17,529 nucleotides of DNA. Origin: Gammaproteobacteria bacterium (GTDB taxonomy: Bacteria; Pseudomonadota; Gammaproteobacteria; Pseudomonadales; M0112). A program made the translations under genes and the position numbers. The notes under the pieces are model-generated. The model saw only the letters and a list, made by a program, of their open reading frames with translations. It ran no database searches and was not told the DNA's origin. The stretch's first letter is position 1; every line of letters starts with the position of its first letter. The stretch spans positions 1 through 17,529 of the forward strand of contig SBFY01000195.1 of assembly GCA_006227085.1 (NCBI GenBank), read 5' to 3'. Below, one piece after another: positions 1-5,004 of the stretch.

Positions 1-2
1 AG

Positions 3-47
3 GAAAAACTGTAACAATGACAGCTGTCGTTGAATCAACAGTTAAGA
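3..47 (+). other. attC-like hairpin ending in a GTTAAGA core site
   Basis: AACTGT (7-12) pairs with ACAGTT (38-43). Inside it CAATGAC (15-21) pairs with GTCGTTG (26-32, one G-T pair), leaving unpaired bases between the stems. The right foot runs into GTTAAGA, which matches the core form seen at the other two cassette boundaries. This looks like the recombination site closing the cassette to the left. At about 45 nt it is shorter than usual attC sites (roughly 57-140 nt), so the true left foot may be outside the window. It could instead be an unrelated hairpin. Confidence 0.4.
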
Positions 48-57
48 CTTTTTGATT

Positions 58-441
58 ATGTACATCAGATTTTCTGTTCCAGTAAAAGATGACAAATCCG
101 GCAAAGAAATGGGAGTATTCACTGCTGGTGGTATTTTGAGCGATAGTGGAAATTTATACGAACACGAAATGGAGAATCGTAAAAATATCCTTAACTGGTT
201 TTCAAAAAATTTAGCAGTTCCAGATGTACAAGGATCAGACAGCAATCATTACACCAATCCAAATGCCATAAGTTGGTTTAAAGCATCCGCAACAACGCAC
301 ATTGCAAAAATGAGAGAGTACATAGAAATTTTGCGTGCACATGACATTCAGGTAGATCAACACCAAACTGAAAGGCCTGGTAAAATTCTCTACGAAGATA
401 GTTATCAAATAGCGGCGGTACCTTTTAATGATACTTTTTAA
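58..441 (+). CDS. Integron cassette protein of unknown function (127 aa)
   Basis: I do not recognise a named family. The protein is soluble-looking, with no signal peptide or membrane segment. It starts with a beta-like stretch (MYIRFSVPVKD), is rich in acidic residues, has aromatic clusters (NWFSKNL, ISWFKAS), and has a helical middle (HIAKMREYIEILRAHDI). ATG at 58 was chosen; an in-frame TTG at 52 would add two residues. No strong Shine-Dalgarno precedes either start. The reading frame begins about 17 bases after the GTTAAGA core, and its TAA stop (439-441) lies inside the left foot of the following attC, an arrangement typical of compact gene cassettes. It is probably transcribed from a promoter outside the window. 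Confidence 0.75.
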   Translation: MYIRFSVPVKDDKSGKEMGVFTAGGILSDSGNLYEHEMENRKNILNWFSKNLAVPDVQGSDSNHYTNPNAISWFKASATTHIAKMREYIEILRAHDIQVDQHQTERPGKILYEDSYQIAAVPFNDTF

Positions 442-528
442 CATCCAAAGGCTTAGCAAGGTGCAGCACGCTCGCTGGGCTGGACTCCGACTGCTACGCA
501 GCCTTCCTCCGTGCGCACGGCGTTAGAA
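436..528 (+). other. Integron attC recombination site (93 bp)
   Basis: The left foot TTTTAAC (436-442) faces the right core GTTAGAA (522-528). Between them the arms fold well. GTGC (461-464) pairs with GCAC (515-518), A465 is left unpaired, GCACG (466-470) pairs with CGTGC (510-514), and after an internal loop GGCTG (478-482) pairs with CAGCC (499-503). A long imperfect stem with a single bulged base on one arm is the hallmark of attC, where extrahelical bases tell the integrase which strand to use. Strand exchange would occur between G522 and T523. The site closes the cassette carrying the 127-residue protein and precedes the nuclease cassette. Confidence 0.85.
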
Positions 529-549
529 CTCACAAGGAAATAGAGTGCC

Positions 550-1140
550 ATGCGAAAGAATTACGTACTCATAGACTACGAAAATGTTCAGCCAGATTTC
601 ATGATGGCATTAGATAAAGAGCATTTCAATGTCATAGTTTTTGTTGGTGCAAGTCAAGCAAAAGTCACATTTGAGGTTGCCTCTGTGTTACAACAAATGG
701 GCGACAGGGCTGAGTACATAAAAATATCTGGCAATGGCAGTAATGCCCTGGATTTTCATATTGCATTTTATATAGGGCATATTGCTGCACAGGAATCAGA
801 CGCATATTTCCATATTGTCTCTAAAGACACTGGCTTTGACCCTCTGATCCAGCACTTAAAAAGCAAGAAAATTCTGGTATCGCGCTCCAAGTCGGTTGCA
901 GACATTCCACTAGTTAAAATATCCAACTCAAAATCAGCTTCAGAAAAAGCTTCTGCCGTTTTAGCTAACTTGCTACAGCGCGGCACATCCAAACCAAGGG
1001 CAGTAAAAACACTAAGCAGCACAATCAACTCATTATTTCAAAAATCATTATCTGAGCAAGAAATTAATTCAATTATCAAAGAACTTGAGAATCAAGGCGC
1101 CATTACCATTAATGAAACCAAAGTGGCTTATGCGCAGTAA
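550..1140 (+). CDS. NYN/PIN-like nuclease-domain protein in a gene cassette
   Basis: The N-terminal ~120 residues form a PIN-like (NYN) fold. A strand ends in IDYENVQP (D9, N12), followed by a glycine-rich turn and NALDFH (D68), then SKDTGFDPL (D93, D97). These acidic positions match the metal-binding set of PIN-superfamily ribonucleases, so activity on RNA is likely but inferred. Residues ~150-190 (TLSSTINSLF... IIKELENQGAITI) look like a winged helix, which could bind nucleic acid. The ATG at 550 has AAGGAA about 10 nt upstream. The gene is the sole occupant of the last cassette, just after the attC at 436-528, and has the low GC content of the array. The target is unknown. A role in defence, RNA decay or a toxin-like function are all possible. 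Confidence 0.85.
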   Translation: MRKNYVLIDYENVQPDFMMALDKEHFNVIVFVGASQAKVTFEVASVLQQMGDRAEYIKISGNGSNALDFHIAFYIGHIAAQESDAYFHIVSKDTGFDPLIQHLKSKKILVSRSKSVADIPLVKISNSKSASEKASAVLANLLQRGTSKPRAVKTLSSTINSLFQKSLSEQEINSIIKELENQGAITINETKVAYAQ

Positions 1141-1149
1141 TATGAGCTC

Positions 1150-1227
1150 TATTAAATTGCTTTTGTCTGCTCGTTTCACCCGCGGGATGCCCGGCTGCGC
1201 CGTGCACCCCAAAGCAAAGCGTTAAAA
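1150..1227 (+). other. Degenerate attC-like site at the array-chromosome junction
   Basis: The core GTTAAAA (1221-1227) resembles the other cassette cores. Bases 1158-1173 are an imperfect inverted match to 1201-1216 (12 of 16 positions pair, including TGCTTT with AAAGCA and TGC with GCA). The loop between holds the palindrome CCCGCGGG (1179-1186). No clear AAC-containing left foot is visible; TTAAAT near 1153 is the best candidate, with a spacing shift. It follows the nuclease gene stop by about 10 nt and precedes the first GC-rich native gene. Terminal attC sites are often eroded. It might instead be a simple transcription-stop hairpin. Confidence 0.42.
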
Positions 1228-1236
1228 GGAACCCCT

Positions 1237-1497
1237 ATGAACGACCAGAACACCGCCGAAATCAAAGCCCTCGAAAAAGAAATGATCAAGGTTTCCATCC
1301 TTGAAATGCCGGGCACGATACTGCTCGGCCTGGCCATGTATGCCAAATTTGCTGCGAACGGCCAGCCTTTCCACCCTATCCTTGCAGACGAGTCAGTAGT
1401 GCTGGGCATGTTTGTCGCTGGCGGGTCAATTGCATTATGGGGTGGCCTGCGCTTCATGATGATTGCCAAACGCCGCAAGGCGCTTGAGAATGCCTGA
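1237..1497 (+). CDS. Small two-span membrane protein, unknown function
   Basis: The product is 86 residues with a charged N-terminus (NTAEIKALEKEMIK) and two hydrophobic segments, about 20-40 (PGTILLGLAMYAKF) and 53-76 (VVLGMFVAGGSIALWGG), ending in a basic tail (KRRKALENA). This suggests a two-helix inner-membrane protein with cytoplasmic ends. AAGGA (1226-1230) precedes the ATG by a normal distance. It is the first gene after the integron end and leads a run of three small genes on the same strand (gaps 21 and 28 nt), so they may be co-transcribed. I do not recognise the family. A 185-codon frame on the opposite strand covers this region, but the well-placed ribosome binding site and membrane pattern favour this reading. 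Confidence 0.72.
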   Translation: MNDQNTAEIKALEKEMIKVSILEMPGTILLGLAMYAKFAANGQPFHPILADESVVLGMFVAGGSIALWGGLRFMMIAKRRKALENA

Positions 1498-1518
1498 ACC
1501 GGCACAAGGAGCCTCACG

Positions 1519-1716
1519 ATGAAAGCCACCCTCTCGATCACCCTGGTACTGCTGATACTGACGGTTGCCGTGATTGCCTCACTGGCCGTGTTTGAAACCA
1601 TCACCACCGAACAGGCCATGGAGATGGGCGGCAAGGCGGTGGCAGCCATTGCCATACTGGGCGTGGCATCACTGGCGATTGGCTGGTTATCCCGGCAAGG
1701 CAACAAGAACCCGTAA
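1519..1716 (+). CDS. Small hydrophobic membrane protein, unknown function
   Basis: The product is 65 residues with two hydrophobic stretches: 4-26 (ITLVLLILTVAVIASLAVF) and 38-58 (KAVAAIAILGVASLAIGW), separated by a short polar loop. AAGGA at 1506-1510 sits about 8 nt before the ATG. It lies between another small membrane protein and an iron-sulfur protein, all with similar spacing, so a shared transcript is likely. The N-terminal helix could also be read as a signal anchor. The family is not recognised. Confidence 0.66.
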   Translation: MKATLSITLVLLILTVAVIASLAVFETITTEQAMEMGGKAVAAIAILGVASLAIGWLSRQGNKNP

Positions 1717-1744
1717 CCCACCGGACACGACAAAGGAGCCCATC

Positions 1745-1984
1745 ATGCCCACTCCCGTACGCGCTGCTGACACACCGTTCCCGATTGAGGTTGAAGCCGG
1801 CAAATCGTATTACTGGTGCTCTTGCGGGCGCAGCCAGAAACAACCGTTCTGCGATGGCTCGCACAAGGACACGGGCTTTTCACCCGTCAAATACGAAGCA
1901 ACCGAAGCCGGCACGGTGTATTTCTGCGGCTGCAAGCAGACGAAAAACGCGCCGTTCTGCGACGGTTCACACAGCAAGGCGTGA
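1745..1984 (+). CDS. Double CDGSH-type iron-sulfur protein (79 aa)
   Basis: Two CDGSH zinc-finger-like motifs are plain: C25-x-C27 with FCDGSH (C36, H40) and C61-x-C63 with FCDGSH (C72, H76). Each three-Cys one-His set binds a labile [2Fe-2S] cluster in this family. Tandem-motif members resemble the mitochondrial CISD3 type and are presumed to act in electron or cluster transfer; the partner is not known here. ATG at 1745 was chosen because AAAGGAG lies just upstream and the preceding frame extension overlaps the small membrane gene. The protein is soluble with no export signal. The stop is 5 nt from the convergent VOC gene stop, with no obvious terminator between. Confidence 0.93.
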   Translation: MPTPVRAADTPFPIEVEAGKSYYWCSCGRSQKQPFCDGSHKDTGFSPVKYEATEAGTVYFCGCKQTKNAPFCDGSHSKA

Positions 1985-1989
1985 TGCGT

Positions 1990-2406
1990 TCAGCGTGACC
2001 AGTTGAGCCCGCTGATCGGCGGGTGATGGATGATTTGCACGACCGTGCCATCCGGGTCTTCACAATAGAAACTGCGGGCACCATCGCGATGGGTTTTCGG
2101 GGCGGTGCGCATGCGGATGCCTTCGGCCTTGAGGAAGGCGTGCCAGGCATCGACATCATCCGCGGCATCTACCACAAAGCCGATATGATCCAGCTTCTGG
2201 CCAGCGGCCGGGCCGTGATGGCCGGCAGTCACGCGGTGCAGGGCCAGGTTGTCGTTACCGGAAGTGAGGTAGCTGTTATCCGGGTCTGGCTGCCATTCGA
2301 TGGTCATGCCCATCAGACGGGTGTAGAAATCCAGGCAGGCTTCGAACTGCTCGACGAACAAGGCAACATGGCGCAGGCCGGCGGTACGGTTCGGGCGTGC
2401 CATCAT
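1990..2406 (-). CDS. VOC (glyoxalase/bleomycin-resistance) superfamily protein
   Basis: The 138 residues contain two beta-alpha-beta-beta-beta modules: LRHVALFVEQFEACLDFY and KLDHIGFVVDAADDVDAW begin them, and EDPDGTVVQIIHHP closes the second. Likely metal positions are H13, H57 and H74. The usual final glutamate is replaced by Q124, as in some family members, so neither activity nor metal can be assigned. The start ATG overlaps the OsmC stop (ATGA), which shows translational coupling with that gene and suggests a shared role, perhaps in handling reactive electrophiles or peroxides. A second ATG follows immediately and could also start translation. Confidence 0.88.
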   Translation of the reverse strand: MMARPNRTAGLRHVALFVEQFEACLDFYTRLMGMTIEWQPDPDNSYLTSGNDNLALHRVTAGHHGPAAGQKLDHIGFVVDAADDVDAWHAFLKAEGIRMRTAPKTHRDGARSFYCEDPDGTVVQIIHHPPISGLNWSR

Positions 2407-2825
2407 TCGGCCTCGATGATCTCGTAACCGTGGGTAATGGCGACGCCGGCGGCGCCCAGCATGATGCTGGCCGAGCAGTATTTTTCGGCCGATAGCTCCA
2501 CTGCCCGCTTGACCTGGGCTTCTTTCAGGCCGCGGCCGGTGACGATGAAATTCAGGTGGATGGCGGTGAAGACGGCCGGCACGGCATCGGCCCGTTCGGC
2601 AGTGAGCTCGCAACGGCAACCGGTCACGGCCTGGCGGGCCTTTTGCAGGATGGTCAGCACATCAAAGGAGGAGCACCCCCCCACGCCCAGCAGCAGCAGC
2701 TCCATCGGCCGCATGCCGGTGTTGCGGCCGCCATGGGTGTCCGGGCCTTCCAGGACCACGGTATGGCCACTGCCCGACTCCGCCAGGAACCGTACCCCAT
2801 CGACCCATGAAACACTGGCTTTCAT
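2403..2825 (-). CDS. OsmC/Ohr-family protein
   Basis: The product is 140 residues. It shows the OsmC pattern RPMELLLLGVGGCSSFDVL with the first redox cysteine at C51 and the second at C117 (AEKYCSAS). Family members reduce organic hydroperoxides through these cysteines, but this YhfA-like branch is less well characterised. The ATG at 2825 was chosen over one nine codons upstream because GGAG lies 7 nt before it and the sequence MKASVSWVDG opens the fold. It is divergent from vfr and coupled to the downstream VOC gene. In Pseudomonas aeruginosa an OsmC-like gene also sits beside vfr (from memory), which supports the assignment. Confidence 0.9.
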   Translation of the reverse strand: MKASVSWVDGVRFLAESGSGHTVVLEGPDTHGGRNTGMRPMELLLLGVGGCSSFDVLTILQKARQAVTGCRCELTAERADAVPAVFTAIHLNFIVTGRGLKEAQVKRAVELSAEKYCSASIMLGAAGVAITHGYEIIEAE

Positions 2826-2896
2826 GCCCTTTCTCCCTGCTGGATGCTGCACTAACGGGCGGGCAGCTTATCACAGCAGCCCGATGGCCGGGACTC

Positions 2897-2905
2897 TGCT
2901 ACACT
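2897..2905 (+). promoter_or_regulatory. Possible extended -10 promoter for vfr
   Basis: TGCTACACT in the vfr-OsmC intergenic space matches TG-n-TATAAT at the extended position and four of six -10 bases. No convincing -35 lies 17 nt upstream. It would start transcription about 50 nt before the chosen vfr start. Confidence 0.28.
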
Positions 2906-2959
2906 TGTGCGGATAAGGCCCCACGGACGGGTCAGATAAGAAGAATGAGAGGCAACCCC

Positions 2960-3601
2960 GTGAGCACAAAGCTGCGCAAGCCGGGCCTGGACCCGGAAAA
3001 GCTCGAGCACCTGCTGAACCAGTGCCATCGCCGCCGTTATCCGGCCCGTGCGACCCTGGTCTATGCCGGTGACAAGTCGGATTCGCTGTATTTCATCATC
3101 AAAGGCTCGGTGATGGTGCTGATCGAGGACGACCGCGGCCGGGAAATGATCGTGGCGTATCTCAACGAGGGGGACTTTTTCGGCGAGATGGGCCTGTTCG
3201 ACGAAGCCGATGACCGCAGCGCCTGGATCCGCGCCAAAACGGAGTGCGAGGTCGCCGAAATCAATTTCGCCAAATTCCGCGAGCTGGTCGCCAAAGACAC
3301 TACCTACCTTTATTGGCTGGGCAAGCAGATGGCCAACCGCCTGCGCCACACCACCCGCAAGGTCGGCGACCTGGCCTTCCTGGACGTGACCGGCCGCGTG
3401 GCCCGCACCCTGCTGGACCTGTCCAAGCAGCCGGATGCCATGACCCATCCGGATGGCATGCAAATCAAGATCACCCGCCAGGAAATCGGCCGCATCGTTG
3501 GCTGTTCACGCGAAATGGTGGGCCGTGTTTTGAAAGACCTGGAAGACCAGGGGTTGGTTTCCGTAAAAGGAAAAACCATGGTGGTCTTCGGCACTCGTTA
3601 A
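2960..3601 (+). CDS. vfr: cAMP receptor protein, Vfr/Crp type
   Basis: The product is 213 residues, very close to Pseudomonas Vfr and E. coli CRP. An N-terminal cAMP-binding barrel carries GEMGLF (E76) and DRSAW (R86, S87). T131 and T132 at the start of the dimer helix correspond to the cAMP-contacting pair. The C-terminal helix-turn-helix ITRQEIGRIVGCSREMVGR keeps the DNA-reading residues R184, E185 and R189. It should be a dimeric, cAMP-dependent global activator. GTG at 2960 was chosen because AGAGG precedes it at good spacing and the length matches Vfr; ATG at 2945 would add five residues with a poorer ribosome site. No full TGTGA-N6-TCACA site was found upstream. A small membrane-peptide gene follows by 26 nt. 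Confidence 0.95.
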   Translation: MSTKLRKPGLDPEKLEHLLNQCHRRRYPARATLVYAGDKSDSLYFIIKGSVMVLIEDDRGREMIVAYLNEGDFFGEMGLFDEADDRSAWIRAKTECEVAEINFAKFRELVAKDTTYLYWLGKQMANRLRHTTRKVGDLAFLDVTGRVARTLLDLSKQPDAMTHPDGMQIKITRQEIGRIVGCSREMVGRVLKDLEDQGLVSVKGKTMVVFGTR

Positions 3602-3627
3602 CCCCAACCGCTGACAAGGAGCGTTTG

Positions 3628-3795
3628 ATGAATATCGTTAACCTGATTCTCGCCATCCTGTTACCACCGGTCGGTGCTTTCCTGCAGGTCGGCGCCACCA
3701 AGCACCTGTGGATCAATATCATCCTGACCCTGCTTGGCTGGTTGCCCGGTGTGTTGCACGCCGTGTGGTTGGTGGCCACCAACCAGAAAGGCTGA
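3628..3795 (+). CDS. Pmp3/YqaE (UPF0057) membrane peptide
   Basis: The product is 55 residues with two hydrophobic helices, about 3-22 and 28-49, and the family signature ILLPPVGAFLQVG near the N-terminus followed by the LLGWLPGVLHAVWLV helix. Pmp3 peptides are small proteins of the cytoplasmic membrane linked to salt, cold or pH stress and membrane potential. The bacterial role is poorly defined. AAGGAG (3616-3621) lies 6 nt before the ATG. The gene follows vfr closely on the same strand and could share its transcript. Confidence 0.92.
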   Translation: MNIVNLILAILLPPVGAFLQVGATKHLWINIILTLLGWLPGVLHAVWLVATNQKG

Positions 3796-3801
3796 CCATC
3801 C

Positions 3802-4560
3802 ATGCCAGCAGTACGCGCATCACAACAACCCGGGCTGCATGCCCGGGTTGCACTTTACCTGTCCCTGCTTTTCACCGTGGCCATCACTGCCAACCCTGCC
3901 TTGGCCGGCAAGGTTTACAAGGTGATTGATGAAAACGGCAAAGTGACGTTTACCGACAAACCACCGCAACCAGCCGAATCGACTGGCCTGAAAACCGAAC
4001 AAGTGGATGTGCAGGAAGACAGCGGCAACCGCACAGCATTAACGCGCCTCGGTAACTCCGAATATTGCGGCCACCTGAAAATGCCCGCTGATAGCGGCTA
4101 CTACGGCCAGTTTCTTGATTACGTGATTCATCACCGCCAGGGATGGGAGCGATCACTGAAATCACTGGAAGCACAGCTCAGCCAGACAACGCCGGCCTAT
4201 CGTTACTACCGTTATAACTCGTCGAATTACAACAAGAATGCAGCGCCAGAGAACCTGGAGAAGATGCGTGACTATCGCTGCGCAATCCACTGGGCCAATG
4301 AAACCGAAAAGTCGATGAAAAGCGAAAAAACCGACTTGATCGACAAGGTTGCCCATCACAACAAATACCTGGCTGAGCTCAAGCAGCGCCGTGCTGCCCA
4401 GTGCGGCTCCGAACCCGAATTCGGCACAGCCAACCTGAACCAGCGCAAAAGCGAGTGGCACAAGTGCACACGCGAATATGACCAGCTCATTCGTGAAGGT
4501 GAACGCGCCCTGCGTGAAGCTGACAAGAAGCTAACGGCCATCCAGAAAACTGAACGCTGA
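3802..4560 (+). CDS. Exported DUF4124-type protein with C-terminal coiled coil
   Basis: The product is 252 residues. A signal peptide spans about 1-35, with hydrophobic ALYLSLLFTVAIT and likely cleavage after NPALA. A DUF4124 module follows (KVYKVIDENGKVTFTDKPPQ). Beyond residue 110 the sequence is mostly helical and charged (for example TEKSMKSEKTDL and ELKQRRAAQ), a probable coiled coil. Four cysteines in the mature part (C89, C160, C201, C222) could form two disulfides. It is probably periplasmic; function unknown. ATG 3802 is the only in-frame ATG before the signal peptide and has AAAGG about 10 nt upstream. A strong hairpin lies inside the first 17 codons. The stop is 1 nt from the next start, so the two are likely coupled. 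Confidence 0.82.
   Translation: MPAVRASQQPGLHARVALYLSLLFTVAITANPALAGKVYKVIDENGKVTFTDKPPQPAESTGLKTEQVDVQEDSGNRTALTRLGNSEYCGHLKMPADSGYYGQFLDYVIHHRQGWERSLKSLEAQLSQTTPAYRYYRYNSSNYNKNAAPENLEKMRDYRCAIHWANETEKSMKSEKTDLIDKVAHHNKYLAELKQRRAAQCGSEPEFGTANLNQRKSEWHKCTREYDQLIREGERALREADKKLTAIQKTER
3826..3850 (+). other. Perfect GC-rich hairpin at the start of the DUF4124 gene
   Basis: CAACCCGGG (3826-3834) and CCCGGGTTG (3842-3850) form a 9-bp perfect stem with a 7-nt loop, 31 nt after the Pmp3-gene stop. No run of T follows, so it is not a classic terminator. It lies within codons 9-17 of the downstream gene as called. Confidence 0.55.
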
Positions 4561-4561
4561 C

Positions 4562-4999
4562 ATGGCACAACGCACCTACCGTGAAGAGCGCTTCATCAGT
4601 GCCAGTGCCGATACAGTGTGGGATGTGATCGCTGACCTGACCCATTATGCTGAATGGAACCCGTGGATCTACCACGCGGAAGGCAGCGTCGTGCCTGGCG
4701 AATACCTCACCGTCAAGGCCCGCTTTGGCAAACAAGGGGGCACTTACCGCCACAAGATGATTGCCGCCGGAAGACCCAACCTTTTTCACTGGTGTGATGT
4801 GGGCTGGTTTACGCATTTTGCTGACGGCGAGCGTGTTCGTTACATCACTGCCATTGATGCGCAGCATTGCCATTACCGGGTGGAACTGCATGTAAGCGGC
4901 ATCGCGGCCAGCCTGGCCGATCGCTTTTATGGAGAGTTCATGCGTGGCGGCTTGAATGCCGAGAGCGATGCCCTGAAACAGCGCGCAGAATCCTTGTAA
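4562..4999 (+). CDS. SRPBCC (START/polyketide-cyclase-like) family protein
   Basis: The product is 145 residues. The opening RTYREERFISASADTVWDVI followed by YAEWNPW is the typical first strand and helix of the SRPBCC ligand-binding fold, and the C-terminal helix (DRFYGEFMRGGLNAESDALK) closes the cavity. Members bind hydrophobic ligands. No catalytic set is recognisable, so the ligand is unknown. The ATG comes one base after the upstream stop and lacks a strong ribosome site, which points to translational coupling with the exported DUF4124 protein. The stop faces the SLC13 permease stop only 5 nt away. Confidence 0.85.
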   Translation: MAQRTYREERFISASADTVWDVIADLTHYAEWNPWIYHAEGSVVPGEYLTVKARFGKQGGTYRHKMIAAGRPNLFHWCDVGWFTHFADGERVRYITAIDAQHCHYRVELHVSGIAASLADRFYGEFMRGGLNAESDALKQRAESL

Positions 5000-5004
5000 G
5001 CACC

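Larger units (their letters stand above)
1..1227 (+). mobile_element. Distal end of an integron gene-cassette array (two cassettes)
   Basis: The region holds two genes in the same orientation, each followed by an attC or attC-like site ending in a GTTRRRA core (GTTAAGA at 41, GTTAGAA at 522, GTTAAAA at 1221). Cutting between G and TT at each core gives cassettes of about 42-522 and 523-1221, each carrying one gene that fills most of the unit. The DNA is visibly more A+T-rich than everything to the right. No integrase gene or attI is present. Since cassettes normally read away from attI, the array and its integrase should lie left of the window. The array appears to end at about 1227, where native-looking genes begin. 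The middle attC is strong evidence and the outer two are weaker. Confidence 0.72.

Noticed and set aside
1176..1733. A 185-codon frame on the - strand across the two small membrane genes
   Set aside because: Composition is low-complexity Ala/Ser/Met/Thr with no domain, while the + strand genes have proper ribosome sites and membrane patterns. It is read as an antisense shadow.
2866..2920. Possible CRP/Vfr autoregulatory site upstream of vfr
   Set aside because: A TCACA half-site is present near 2871, but no TGTGA partner lies at the required six-base spacing.
3244..3795. A 183-codon + strand frame overlapping vfr and ending as the Pmp3 peptide
   Set aside because: Only its last 55 codons, with their own ribosome site at 3616-3621, are a gene. 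The upstream part is an off-frame reading of vfr.
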